Assembly: GCA_964006375.1 (NCBI GenBank)
Contig: OZ023267.1
Span: 23,433,739-23,497,738 of the forward strand
Direction: 5' to 3'
Length of the DNA: 64,000 bases
Origin: Tillus elongatus
Lineage: Eukaryota > Arthropoda > Insecta > Coleoptera > Cleridae
This document shows, piece after piece, positions 23,705-35,405 of this stretch; within the stretch, counting starts at the first letter, position 1, and each line of letters starts with the position of its first letter. Under the pieces are notes generated by a model. That model ran no database searches. It was not told where the DNA came from and saw nothing but the letters and a program-made list of their open reading frames with translations. The translations under genes were made by a program, and so were the position numbers.

Positions 23705-25985
23705 CAACAACACACAACGAGGGCTTACAGCTTAAATACTATCGTACCGTGGGTGTCGACAAGAAGGAAAGAGGCAACTTGTTAATTCCGGACTTGAAAG
23801 TTTGGGGGTTCGGAGGAGAATGAAAAACATGTGCCGGCAAGGAATTCCACAACTTGGAAATCATCGGGACAAAAGAGCAGGCATAACAAGATGCTCCATG
23901 TCTGGTGACCTGGGCAGTAAAAGGGTGCATCCGCTCTGTTCCCCTGCTAGATCTGTTAGGGGCAGCAGGTGGAGGAACTATGGAAGAAAGCTCCTCTGAG
24001 CAGTGCCCGTGCAGATATATATAAAAGAGAGAGAGAGAGAGAGAGAGGTCACCAACAGCACGTCAGTGGGCAAGGGATGGCAGCCTTTGGGTGAGGGTAG
24101 GGTCACCGATGAGGCGTAAAGCTCTCTTCTGAATGGAGTCCAGGATAACGAGTGTAGAAGCGGCAGCGGCACCCCAGATGTGGAAGCAGCATTCGAGGTT
24201 TGGCCTTATTTCTGAAGTATATAAGGTATAGAGATTATCTGGTGAGAAGCATTTGCGAGCCCGGAACAGGAAAGTTAATTTGTTAGCAGCCGCTTCTGCA
24301 ATTGATGTGACATGTTGGTGCCAATTGAGATTTCGATCCACTAAAATGCCAACAAGTGAAAAGGATTCTTTACTTTGAATAACTTGGTTGTTCTTTGTGA
24401 TAGGTCTAGGGCTGGTGTATCTCTTATGAGAAAGAAAGCAAGACTGAGATTTGGTGGGGTTGAATTGTACAAGATTTCTACTTCCCCAGTCTAATATTTT
24501 TTGGAGATCTGAGGCATAACCCTCCATGATTCTGCGATCCTCATCTAATTGGGCTAAAGAGACAGGCTTAGAATATTGTATATTTGAGTGGAGGCTGCTG
24601 TCGTCCGCGTAGTTGTGAACTGGCTTGGATGTGCTAGAGACGAGGTCATTGATGTGAAGAAGAAACAAAGTAGGGGCTAAAGCTGAACCTTGAGGAACTC
24701 CTGCATTAATTGGATACAGTTTAGAAGAATGGCCATCCACTACAACAGAAATGCTCCGGTTGGAGAGGAAATTTGCTGTCCAGGTACAGAGTTTTGGTGG
24801 TAGGCCATAGGCCGGAAGTTTATTAAGCAGCGCTGCGTGCCAGACCCGGTCGAATGCTTTGGATATGTCTAGAGCGACAATCTGGGATTCACCGTGTAGT
24901 TCCATAGACTTGTTCCAAGAATGCGTGACAAAGGAAAGGAAGTCGGCAGTTGATCTGCGCTGACGTAATCCATACTGCCAGTCGTGGATTAGAGTGTGTT
25001 TTTCAAGAAATTTTAGTAATTCGGTGTTTATATCCTTTTCCTTCACTTTAGAGACGACTGAAAGGAGATAAATAGGCATGTAGTTGCTAGCAAGCGCTTT
25101 CGATCCTTTCTTGGGGACGGGTTGTACTCGAGCAGTTTTCCAGTTTCTAGGGAATATGCCTGTATTGTAAGATGTCTGAAACAGACAAGTCAAGACAGGA
25201 GCAAGTTCTGGTGCGCATTTTTTGAGAACAATTGTTGGGATCTCGTCAAGGCCAGAGGCTTTCCTGATTATAAGAGAAGAGAGCATCTTTCGTACCTGTT
25301 TTTTTTTTGAAAATGATATCCGTCATTTTATACGCGACAGTGGGGACTGTTGGTGGTTGAACATTTGGAGGTGGGTTGAGAGTAGAATTGCCGGCGAACA
25401 ACGAGGCAAAAAGTTCAGCCTTGCCCAGGGCGGCAGAGGCAATTTCATCCCCTGTAACAAGAAGTGGAAACATGCTCTTGCAGAAATTATTCCCAATAGA
25501 TTTAGCAAGAGTCCATAAGGGTTTACTGCCGTTGGAGTTTGAAAGCACTTTGTTTTTGATGTGGTTATTAAACGAGTTTTTTGCCTCAGAAAGAATGCGG
25601 ACATAGCGGTTTCTTGCGTCGTTAAATGCTTGACGGTTTTCTTGACTGGGGTTGTGTAGAAGCGTTTTGTGAGTTTTGACCTTTGCAAGTCTGGCCTTGT
25701 CACAGGATCTAAAGAACCAGGGCTTCTGAGTAGCTAAATAGGTTTTCTGTGTAAGTGGAATAAATAATTCCATGCCAGCTTGGATAATTTCGGTGACGTT
25801 TTGTGAGATATCAGAGCGGTCAGGATGAGAGAAGCAGACAGACGCCCATGGAAATGAGGAAAAGTAATCCCGCATTTCGTCTCAGTTCGCGGAGTTGTAG
25901 TGCCTAACGATACGTGGGTGTGATGACTGTGTGTCCTCGGGTTGCAATGCGCAGGATGCAGTGGCCATATAATTCGACAGGTACA
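23703..25985 (-). pseudogene. LINE-A, longest single copy (c): linker, RT and 3' end
   Basis: On the minus strand: a linker from about 25875 (DEMRDYFSSFPWASV ... HKTLLHNPSQENRQAFNDAR), fingers (MLSSLIIRKASGLDEIPTIV), then QYGLRQRRSTADFLSF, DISKAFDRVWH, AGVPQGSALAPTLF, the catalytic NYADDSSLHS and the C-terminal HIWGAAAAS...GDPTLTQRLPSLAH. Lesions are a frame change in a T/A homopolymer near 25300, a TGA just after LPSLAH (24063) and a (GA)n expansion at 24029-24047 that shifts the last ~100 codons. The natural end STPTVR-stop is at 23739. The endonuclease is missing. The RT part alone (407 codons) is open and keeps YADD. Confidence 0.9.
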
Positions 25986-25989
25986 TTCC

Positions 25990-26277
25990 CTTTGTAAATC
26001 ATTTATTTTTTCTGAAAAACGTTTGTAACTTTAATGAAATTTGTAACACAATTTTTTTAAAGGCACTTGCAGTACTTACATATTATATCTAAGACCAAAT
26101 TTTAATTTAGTAGCTCCATATAAAATATAGATTTTTTCAAATAATCGCTAACTGGGACTCTAAAACCGATCTCCAAGGTCCATTTAAATTTAAAGAATTA
26201 GTTTGAATAATATATCTTACTAATAGTGTACAATTCTTATGAAAATTCGCTACCATAACGTACTTGCTGCGTCTAGA
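25990..26277 (+). repeat. Repeat alpha fragment (copy 3)
   Basis: It matches the right end of repeat alpha (AAATTTGTAA...TTAAAG..ACTT, CAATTCTTATGAAAATTCGCTACCATAACG) and ends in the common terminus TACTTGCTGCGTCTAGAC. Confidence 0.65.
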
Positions 26278-26339
26278 CTTTTTACAGATGCGCTCGAACT
26301 TTATCGATGTAATATACTTATATTAACAGAAAAAAAACT

Positions 26340-26520
26340 CTGGACGCAGCAAGTGCGTTATGGTAGTGAATTTTCAAAAAATGTTCTATTGCAAATATGT
26401 GTTTTCTTTTTAAGAAAGCAGGCATCAATTTTGGTTACCAGTATAACCTATATAGTAAAAACAATGTGCCATGTTTCATAAAAATAACTTTATTGTGTGA
26501 AAATGTACAAAAATTTCTAA
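26340..26520 (+). repeat. Truncated GGACGCAGC module
   Basis: It has terminus TGGACGCAGCAAGTGCGTTATGGTAG, then ~170 bp of the MITE interior (GGTTACCAGTATAACC...). It is cut off near 26520 and followed by a (TA)n-core body piece. Confidence 0.65.
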
Positions 26521-26963
<443 letters not shown>

Positions 26964-26984
26964 AGATGTGTGTTTTTTTTAAAG

Positions 26985-27987
26985 AATTTGGTTACCAGTA
27001 TAACCTATATAGTAAAAACAATGTGCCATGTTTCATCAAAATAACTTTATTGTGTGAAAATTTACAGAAATTTCCAAACGTAAACTTAAAGTGTTCCCGA
27101 AAAACACGTTTCTTGGTCAACCCTATAGGTTAATAGCAAATTGAGCTGTTCAAATATGAAACATTTGATCAAAATTATGTACCATAACGCACTTGCTGCG
27201 TCCAGAATTTCTTTGCTTACAAACATGCATTATATTTCGATGGAAAATGCAAAAATGCAATAACATAAGGCGTGTTTGAATAATATAAAAACAAAGGAAA
27301 TTTGTATCACCAACGACTTATGGGCCATCCTCTGATTGTAGAAATATTATTTTAAGATGTAGCTCAAGACACCCTATAATTAATATATACAATTTTTTTC
27401 ATATCTTATATAATAACGGATATATTGAGCTTTATTGACTTTTACGAAAATTCGACAAAAATTATATACCATTAAACGATAAACTCTATAGCTAAGGCTA
27501 CTGCCAAGCATGAGAGAAAGGGTCTATTTGAAATGAATTTTCTGCAAATATTTTAGTAAAATGAAGGACAATGACGGTTGAAACTAAGACTTTAGGGTTT
27601 GCAAAACATCCTTCTTGAGACATTTTATTTCTATAGCCCGTATTAGATTCAAGTTATTTGCCTAAATGTTGCTAATTTTGACATTTTAAATCGCCACCTT
27701 GACGTTTTGAAGAAAACCCCAATTTATTTTTCTTTAAATGCCTATAACTTTTTTGTCTTTTGACATACATAGCTGAATTTTGGTAGGTAACTTACCTATA
27801 AGGATATAAACCTGCGTGCCAAATTTGGTTGCCCTTACTTTGTTAATTCCGGAGATATAAATTTTTTTCAAAATAAATCAGATTGGGGCAGATTTTCCTG
27901 GCTAACGAACTTATCCAAGCCATTTGCAAAAGGAATTTTTTCACCAAATTTAATCAAAATCGGCTCATTATTTTTTGAGTTATCGGT

Positions 27988-28076
<89 letters not shown>

Positions 28077-28197
28077 TGAAACTGACCCCGGATATGTTTT
28101 CTGGGGGGCCTAATTAACGCTCATTTGAAGAAATTTTTTCAAAATTCAAAAGTCGGGATCTCCTCATTAGTGAATTTTTTTTAAGAAAATTCACTAA
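26985..28197 (+). mobile_element. (TA)n-core element, gamma form (copy 2), left-truncated
   Basis: The right half of the MITE module ends with the inverted terminus at 27206. The gamma arm follows (CACCAACGACTTATGGGCC, GATGTAGCTCAAGACACCC), then the body block (GGGTTTGCAAAACATCC, CCAAATTTGGTTGCCCTTAC, GGCTAACGAACTTATCC), (TA)n 27991-28073, CCCCGGATATG and the terminal hairpin at 28167-28197. It abuts the hairpin of the preceding copy within ~20 bp. Confidence 0.7.
27991..28073. repeat. (TA)n microsatellite
   Basis: About 83 bp of TA in the gamma copy 2. Confidence 0.97.
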
Positions 28198-28199
28198 AA

Positions 28200-29074
28200 C
28201 ATAACGGCAGTGGTTTTTCCCTTTATACAGTGCGAATCATCATCATCGATACAAATAAGTATTCAAAGCTTGTTCTTTGATCATTCAACATGTTGTCATT
28301 TCTTAACAAAGATGGACATACGTAGTTGCTAATATCTACTGTTTGTTAATACATACATAACCATTTTGTATGTATTATCGACTTCGAAATTACTTTGAGT
28401 TTATTCCCCACATTGGTAATATACACTTAAATTTTACTTGAAAATAATCTGTGGTGATTTGATCACCGACATATTGTTAGGGCGATTTTACGTCAATTTG
28501 ACTTTAAATGTTATCGCGTTTAAAAAATCGTTCTATACACCACATACATACATACATCTGCTTTTTGCAATTTTCGGGTTCTCAACCTTATGAAACGGAT
28601 TTATGTAAAATATTTTTTGGTACGACGTGACTTGACAAATAACGTTCCTGTTACAATATATCTTTCCGTCAAAGTCAAACACATATAATCAAATAACCAA
28701 AATACTGAAAAAAGCAACTAACAATGTGTTCTGTATATTTACCATTCAAGATATTTGTTTGGCACCCTTACAAATTCAAACCAAGCAAAAAACTGATAAC
28801 TATAAGCGACAAATCCTTGGTGACAATGCACAATTCGTGCATTAATAATAATGTCATATTCATCAATCATAACTCTTCAGGCTGTATTTGATTCTATGGT
28901 CTCAATTTATTTGAGATACTATTATAAGGAAGCACTGTCGGTCTGCACAAGGCATGTGTGACGCAAATCAATTTGTAATTTATTAACACATATTTGTTGT
29001 CGAAGAGTTTTATCGAACTGGTTGTTTACAACATGACACACTATCAATCACATATCCAGAAAGATAAAAAACTC
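28200..29074. other. Unassigned AT-rich stretch
   Basis: About 870 bp with no supported gene. TACATACATACAT short repeats occur near 28545. Confidence 0.4.
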
Positions 29075-29524
29075 GGGACGCAGCAAGTGCGTTATGGTAG
29101 TGAATTTTTATTAAATGTTTCAAATTTAAATAACTCAATTTTCTATAAACTTAGAGAATTTAATTTTAATACGTAGTAAGGTTTTTCCTAAGGCAAGATA
29201 TCCACAAAATTTCATTAAAATAACTTTGTAATTTTCGGAGAAAAACATTTTTTTCGAAAGAAAATTTAAAATTTGAATAACTCAATTTTCTCTAAACTTA
29301 GAAAGTTGAATTTTGGTACGTAGTAAGGTTGAGGCAACATATATAGTAAATTTCATTAAAACAGCTTTGTTACTTTCGGAGAAAAAAAATTTTTTCGAAA
29401 GAAAACTCAAAATTTTTCCGGAAAACCCCGTCTGATTTTTCTGGATAACGAACTCATCCAAGCCATTAATAAATGACAGGCACTTGCCAAGTTTCATCGA
29501 AATCGGTTAATTATTTTTTGAGTT

Positions 29525-29617
<93 letters not shown>

Positions 29618-29640
29618 ATATAAAAATTAAACCTATTTAC
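29075..29640 (+). mobile_element. (TA)n-core element, short form, right end missing
   Basis: It starts CGGGACGCAGCAAGTGCGTT (29075). It carries two tandem partial copies of the body unit (TTTAAATAACTCAATTTTC and TTTGAATAACTCAATTTTC), then AACGAACTCATCCAAGCC, GAGTTATCA and (TA)n to 29614. It stops at AAACATATAAAAATTAAACC without the hairpin block. The chance frame at 29282-29497 is not a gene, because similar frames recur in other copies in both orientations. Confidence 0.7.
29528..29614. repeat. (TA)n microsatellite
   Basis: About 87 bp of TA in the element at 29075. Confidence 0.97.
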
Positions 29641-30279
29641 AAATGAACTTTAATAAGATATTATGCTGTGACAATACCTCTCTCAAGCACCCTAAAATAT
29701 AATCAAAATGTGCACAGTTATATATGTTTTATTTCTTTTTCCCTTGTCTTAATACACTACATATTTTATGAAAATCGATTTAATTTACTTATTTGTTTTC
29801 ATAAATAGTCGGTTAATAGTGACTTGGAATGAAGTAGACACCACATCTTCAAACATATTAAGAGAATATGAGTAAATCAAGAGCAACTGATAATGAATTC
29901 GGCCAGTCCACCAGCCACGTGGTTAAAAAACACTGGCTGTATGAGTGGTTACAACTCTACATCTAAATAAAAGGACTGTAACAGCGGCAGAAGCAGAAGA
30001 CAATAGAAGCTGTGTGTATTCGGAAAGAAACTATTGACTATTAATAACAACAATTGACTAAAAACGCTGCGAGTTGTAAGGAAAAAAATATATACTACAG
30101 AGGTGATAAATGATAATAAATTACAATAGGGTTATATATAATCGTAAATGCTTCCAATGATTAACAATCAGTGAATTCAGTGTTATTGCCATTTCTCGGA
30201 AACTTAAAAATGAATTTCATGAGTCAATAAGAGAAGCATTGACTAACCAACAGCAACCACATACTTATGATTTAAACAT
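29641..30279. other. Unassigned AT-rich stretch
   Basis: No gene or recognised repeat. Confidence 0.4.
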
Positions 30280-30548
30280 AAATGTTTCAAAATTGAATAG
30301 CTCAATTTTATGTAACCCTAGAAAGCTGAATTTTGGCACATAGTTAGGTATTTCCCAAAGCAATATGTAGACCAAATTTTATCGAAATTTTCAGAAAAAA
30401 AAATTTTTTTTGAAAGAAAACTCAAAATTTTCCCGAAAAACCCCGTCCGATTTTCGTGGCCAACGAACTCATCCAAGCCATTAATAAAAGAAAGGCACTT
30501 GCCGATTTTCATCTAAATCGGTTAATTATTTTTTGAGTTATCAGACGG

Positions 30549-30630
<82 letters not shown>

Positions 30631-30761
30631 ATATAAAAATTCAAACTGACCCCGGATATGGGTTCTAGGGGTCCTAATTCCCGCTCATTTTAAAGAATTT
30701 TTGCAAAGTCTCACCATCGATTACTCTCTATTAGTGAATTTTTTTAATAAAAATTCACTAA
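30280..30761 (+). mobile_element. (TA)n-core element, short form with hairpin end
   Basis: Body from AATGTTTCAAAATTGAATAG, AACGAACTCATCCAAGCC and GAGTTATCAGACGGATAC; (TA)n; CCCCGGATATGGGTTCTAGG; AGTCTCACCATCGA; and a terminal hairpin TTAGTGAATTTTT...AAAATTCACTAA at 30731-30761. The GGACGCAGC terminus is missing on the left. Confidence 0.7.
30552..30627. repeat. (TA)n microsatellite
   Basis: About 76 bp of TA in the element at 30280. Confidence 0.97.
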
Positions 30762-30903
30762 AAATGTATCCTGTAAGAATAGAGGACCTAGGGCATGAGT
30801 TTTACGAAATAAATATCACATTAGAAACCCTCGCTAAGAAGTATGTAAAATATAAACGTATCGTAACGTAAATTATAATAACTAATTGATAAAAAAAATA
30901 TAT

Positions 30904-31076
30904 CTGGACGCAGCAAGTGCGTTATGGTAGAGAATTTTCTTTAAAATATGTTTTATAGCAAATGTCTTTCTTTGATGAAAGCATGCATCAAACTTGGTTG
31001 CTTATATAGTAGAAACAATGTATCATATTTCATCGAAATAAATTTATTGTTTGAAAATATATAAACATTTTTCAAG
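30904..31076 (+). repeat. Truncated GGACGCAGC module in tandem with the next
   Basis: It has terminus TCTGGACGCAGCAAGTGCG and ~170 bp of the module interior. It ends at 31076, where a second terminus (TCTGGATGCAGCAAATGTG) begins. Confidence 0.65.
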
Positions 31077-31333
31077 TCTGGATGCAGCAAATGTGCTTTA
31101 CAAGTGAATTTCCATAAAAATGTTTTTAATAGCAAATGAGAGCAGGCATCAATCTGATTATCGGTATAGCCTATGTAGTAGAAACAATGTACTATATTTT
31201 ATCAAAGTTACTTATGGTTTGAAAATATACAAAAATTTTCCGAAAATAAACTTAAATGTTGGTTTCCTAACCAACAAAGCTTACGCAAATAGCAAATTGA
31301 GTTATTGAAATTTGAAGGATTTAATGAAATTTC

Positions 31334-32100
31334 GGTAAATTTGCAGATTAGCTCCCGAACGCTTTTCAAAAAATTGTTTTCAGAAATATTGCCAGGACCT
31401 CACCTGGATGCACAAACCACAAGAAAAATTTCTGGTTCACACCCCCCAAGGAAGTTACGGGACTGGGAGTGAATAGGGGTGCTGGGCGGGGTAGGTTTTA
31501 AAAAGGAAATATGAGCAGAAAAAGCGAAGAAAACTGCTTAAAAGCTGTCTATTTGAAGCCATATCCCCATTAAACCTCGCCTACCCCGCATAGCACCCCT
31601 ATTCGCCCCCAGGTCACGTAATTTCCTTGGGGGGTATGAACAAGAAGTTTTTCTTGTGGTTTATGCAACGAGAGTGGTTGTACGCACACGAGGGGGGAAG
31701 GAAAATACCTACGAGGAAGCAGACCCCCCCCCGGTTCGACCTGTGGTATGGTTGGGGGGTTGGGGGTGGCTGCTTCGTGGTGGGGATTTTTCTTCCCCCC
31801 TCGCGTTCATACAACCACCCTCATTGCATAAACTACAAGAAAAATTTCTTGTTCACACCCCCCAAGGAAGTTACGGCACCTGGGGAATAGGGGTGCTGTG
31901 CAGGGTAGGCAGGGTTGAAGGGGGATATGGCTTCAAAGTGTGAAAAAGACAACTTTCAAACCCGTTTTATTCGCATTTTCTGCTGCTCATATTTCCTTTT
32001 TACTACCTACCCCGCCCAGCACCCCAGGGGGGGGGGGGTCTAGGCAAGTTTCTGAAAACAGTTTTTTTAAAACGTTCGGGAGCTAATCTGCAAATTTACC
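31334..32100. mobile_element. 767-bp fold-back (long inverted repeat) element
   Basis: The ends are inverted repeats: GGTAAATTTGCAGATTAGCT at 31334 and its complement ending at 32100. Homology extends ~65 bp inward past CCCGAACG and GTTTTCAGAAA. The insertion is flanked by 8-bp near-identical direct repeats (GAAATTTC 31326-31333, GAAAATTC 32101-32108). The interior is itself palindromic at two levels: a ~260-bp palindrome with ACCACAAGAAAAA and CCCCCCAAGGAA arms, and a ~150-bp inner palindrome around 31670-31830 with GGTTGTACGC / GGGGGGAAG arms. It is GC-richer than its host. The 8-bp duplication fits hAT- or P-like transposition, but there is no transposase. Open frames across it are symmetrical chance frames. 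Confidence 0.8.
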
Positions 32101-32793
32101 GAAAATTCGCTACGAAAACGCACTTACTGCATCCAGATTTTTTTCTTATAAACGCATCATATTTCGATAAAAAATTCAAAAATGCATTAACCAATTTGTT
32201 CTACGAAAATTAGCTAAAAAAATTATAGACCGTTAAACCATAAACTTCACTAAACCTACAAATAAATATCAAAAAAGGCCTCAACTTAACTAAACTGACA
32301 GCCAAAGCATCAAAGGAAGAGTCTATTTGAAATGAATATTTTGTAAATATTTCAGTAAAATGAAGGGCAATGACGGTTGAATATGAAACTTAAGGGTTTG
32401 CAGAACACTCTTCTTGCAACATTTTCTTTTCACAATCGGTATTTGTTTCACGTTCTTTGCCTAAACATTGCCAATTTTGACGTTTAAAATTGCGAGTTTG
32501 ACGTTTTGAGGAAAACTCCAAAATTTTTTTCTTTAACTGCCCATAATTTCGTTGTCTTTAAAGCTAGTGACCTAAATTTTAGTACAGAGTTCACTCTTTA
32601 TAATACAAACACGCGTACTTGGTTGCCCTTACTTTGTTATTTACGGATATGTAAATTTAAAAAAAAAACACAAAATATGCCAGGAAAACCTGGTCCGAAT
32701 TTCCTGGCTAACGAACTTATCCAAGCCACTTGCAAAAGGAAGGTACCCACCAAATTTGATCAAGATCGGTCCATTATTTTTTGAGTTATCGGT

Positions 32794-32797
<4 letters not shown>

Positions 32798-32872
<75 letters not shown>
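32798..32872. repeat. (TA)n microsatellite
   Basis: About 75 bp of TA in gamma copy 3. Confidence 0.97.
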
Positions 32873-32876
<4 letters not shown>

Positions 32877-32915
32877 ACATATTTCCTCATTAGCAAATTT
32901 TTTTTAATTCGCTAA

Positions 32916-33227
32916 AATATATTTTATGTCAAAGCTCATTAAATTATTAGTGAAACGTAAATTAAATAGGGCATGGGATTTTGGCGTTGATATTTATTTG
33001 CGTATGATTATGCACTTGATGAGAGAGAGAGAGAGAGAGAGAGATTTAGTTTATAAAGTATGTTATAAAATTAATTTTACTAGTTTACAAGCGTATTGCT
33101 CATCAACTATAACTAGTTTTATTTACCAATTTAAGAGTGCTGAATTGAACGATATCATTACAATTTTCCCATCCCGTCTATATTTTTAAATACAAACAAC
33201 TGAAATACATCTACTTTGATCCAATAT
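32916..33227. other. Unassigned spacer with a (GA)n run
   Basis: GAGAGA repeat at 33020-33043. The open frame around it has no recognisable motif. Confidence 0.35.
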
Positions 33228-33228
33228 T

Positions 33229-33430
33229 TTTATACATATAAGATACAACAAAAACAAACAAAGAACTAAAAAACTTTGAGGCCACATTTCTCCTTTTGTA
33301 CATATTTACATTGGTTTCCATTTCAATTGACCAGCAAAAATCACACATCCTATTTTCATACCAGAACCCTTGATATCTACGCACTAAATTCATGAGATCT
33401 CGATGAAAGCGTCCCCCATGTTCGTCGCTT
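33229..33430 (-). pseudogene. C-terminal fragment of an insect-repetitive protein of unknown function
   Basis: The minus-strand frame reads SDEHGGRFHRDLMNLVRRYQ, then WYENRMCDFCWSIEME and KRRN. I recognise the layout (SDEHGERFHQD....RYQGxW....ADYCW) from a protein family present in very many near-identical and broken copies in insect genomes. Its role is unknown to me and its spread suggests a mobile origin. Only the last ~65 residues are present. The upstream part is lost at the junction with LINE-J near 33431. I cannot say whether the piece was captured or truncated by the LINE. Confidence 0.6.
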
Positions 33431-35405
33431 ACTTACTATACTCCGCCATGGACGGTCCCAAGCCCGGCTGAGAAAGGAGGAGAGATGTAATACCGTAACC
33501 CTACCTAGTCATGTCTTAGGCGGGCCGGAAATGCTTGCCTTAACCGGCCAGCATTGCGAGGAGAGACCTCTATAAAAAACACAACGCAAGGTCGTTGGCA
33601 GGTTGGTGCCGAAGCGATGATGCTTTTGGCCGATATTGCCGGGCATTGGCAGTTTGGTAATTCTGCCCCTAACGTAATCCTCTCCAGGGAAACCGGGCGA
33701 CCTCCCTGTGTATGAATACCTCTCCATGGGATGCGGGGCTTTTCCACGGAGTTCCCCAGCTGCTCGTGGGATCAGGACATGGACACGACAGACACAGACC
33801 CAAACGTGATGGGTAATAATACTTTCAATCTCCAGGCAACTGGAGAACCCATGGAGGTAGAATTGGGGGTTGTCCCCTCTTTTACTTCTAAACCGATGGA
33901 GGGGGACGCGGGTCATTCTCTCCCTATCCTCCAAACCTCTGTACTCCGATGGAGAGCGGGAGCTCCTAAAGTCTTCCATGCGCCGCACGGAGGAGCGGAG
34001 AAAGAAACAACGACTGCCTGGATCCGCAAGGAGACAGCGTAGTCGTCTGCTCAAGGCGGGTGTGCCATATTCAACCGCCTTGAGTCAGGTACTAGCGGAC
34101 GTCGGGTCAGTTTATACTGTCAGAATACTGCACCAAGGACATGGCAGCCATCCATCTCATAATCACAGCTGGGGGGACCAGGCTGGAAGTAGTGGCCTGT
34201 TCGGCCTATTTACCCGGAGACAGAGATGCAGAACAACCACCTCCAGCAGAGGTGCGGAAATTGATCACCTACTGCACGAGGAACAATTATCACCTTGTAA
34301 TGGTGTGTGATGCAAACTCCCATCATCTGGTTTGGGGGAGCACGGACACTAACAGACGAGGTGAGTCACTATTTGAATACATGTTAGGGGAGAAGCTGGT
34401 TGTCAACAACATAGGCTCGAAACCCACCTTTCTAACGGTTAACCGAAGAGAGGTTATTGATTTCACGATCAGCTCAAGGCTATTGAGCTCAAAAATCTTC
34501 AAATGGAGAGTGTTGGCTGAACACTCGTGTTGGGACCATGCCCATATTCTATTTGAGATTGAAACAGGCCCATAGACCTGTGGTGGAGTATCGCGACCTC
34601 AGGAGGACGGATTGGGAGGGGTGCAAGCAATCCCTCGCCGCCCGACTTGTGTCCGCTATCCCCACAGTGAGGGATCGTAAAGAGATTGAAATTGCGGCTG
34701 AACAGGTAAGGGATGCTGTGGTCTCAGCATATTACAAAAACTGTCCACTAAGGTCAAAAAAAGATAGTCGAGGGTCTACTTTGTGGAACAATAACCTCGA
34801 AAAACAACGAAGAGAAGTGAGATGTCTCTTCAATCGTGCTAAGACTACAGGCAACTGGGAACAATATAAATCCGATCTAACACATTATAACAAAGATATA
34901 AGGAACGCTGAGAGGAAGTCCTGGAGGAGGTTTTGCGGGGGCGAGGTTATCAGACCAATGATAACATATGGAGCCATACTTTGGTGGCCCAAGGCACTTC
35001 GTGGTGTCGCGAGAGCCAAATCTACAGAGACAAGCTTGTCTGATGATAACGGGAGCGATAAGGACCGCACCATCAGCCGCTCTGGAAGTCCTTCTTAATA
35101 TTTCAGCTCTTAACATATGGCGGGAGAGGGTGGTGAGGTGGACAACGTACATACTAAAACAAACGGCTGACAGCATGCCGAAGGCAGTCCTTCTGGGAGG
35201 GTCCGAACTCCTCGATGATATTGAGGGTCATGGGATTCTGGGAATGGTCTCAGACTTGATGCCTACAAAGATCAGTAGAGATCTGTCTTTCAAGACCGTC
35301 CTCCCGGAAAGGGAGGTATGCTGACGGCTCCAAAACCAATATGGGAGTAGGAGCCGGCGCATATGGGGGCAACACCGATGCTAGACTATCACAAATTACA
35401 CCTAT
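33431..35405 (+). pseudogene. LINE-J: 5' UTR, ORF1 start, endonuclease and RNase H start, with internal deletions
   Basis: A GC-rich leader (CCATGGACGGTCCCAAGCCC, 33448-) is followed by an ORF1-like frame at about 33950-34080 (MRRTEERRKKQRLPGSARRQ, RSRLLKAG). The APE-type endonuclease is in 34141-34575: CDANSHHLVWGSTDTNRRGE, GSKPTFLTVNRREVIDFTIS and WDHAHI, where DAN and DH are catalytic-core signatures. The linker is in 34538-34930 (YKSDLTHYNKDIRNAERKSW). The frame then jumps to RPMITYGAILWWPKAL, a post-RT motif, so the whole RT palm is deleted at about 34935. The tail runs to the beginning of RNase H (YADGSKTNMGVGAGAYGG, 35318-35380) and stops at ~35405. The plan APE-RT-RNase H fits R1/LOA/I-group LINEs. 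Several frameshifts make it dead. Confidence 0.8.

Larger units (their letters stand above)
31077..32915 (+). mobile_element. (TA)n-core element, gamma form (copy 3), split by a fold-back element
   Basis: The left part 31077-31333 is the MITE module from its terminus to TTTAATGAAATTTC. The sequence resumes at 32101 with GAAAATTCGCTACG and the inverted terminus (32118-32137). It runs through a shortened gamma arm, GGGTTTGCAGAACACTC, the body block, (TA)n 32798-32872 and an imperfect hairpin TTAGCAAATTTT...AATTCGCTAA (32890-32915). The 767-bp insert is annotated separately. Confidence 0.7.

Noticed and set aside
29282..30512. Similar ~65-70-residue frames in several core repeats (…FINGLDEFV…GKILSFLSKK…)
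   Set aside because: They recur because the DNA repeat recurs. They are broken differently in each copy and are also open on the opposite strand (ELIQATCKRK...), so the conservation is at DNA level.
31614..31943. Frames on both strands in the fold-back element
   Set aside because: They are near-symmetric because the DNA is palindromic, with no protein family resemblance.
33505..34054. 181-residue minus-strand frame in the LINE-J leader and ORF1 region
   Set aside because: The plus strand carries recognisable LINE ORF1 and endonuclease motifs. The minus frame is an antisense shadow in GC-rich sequence.
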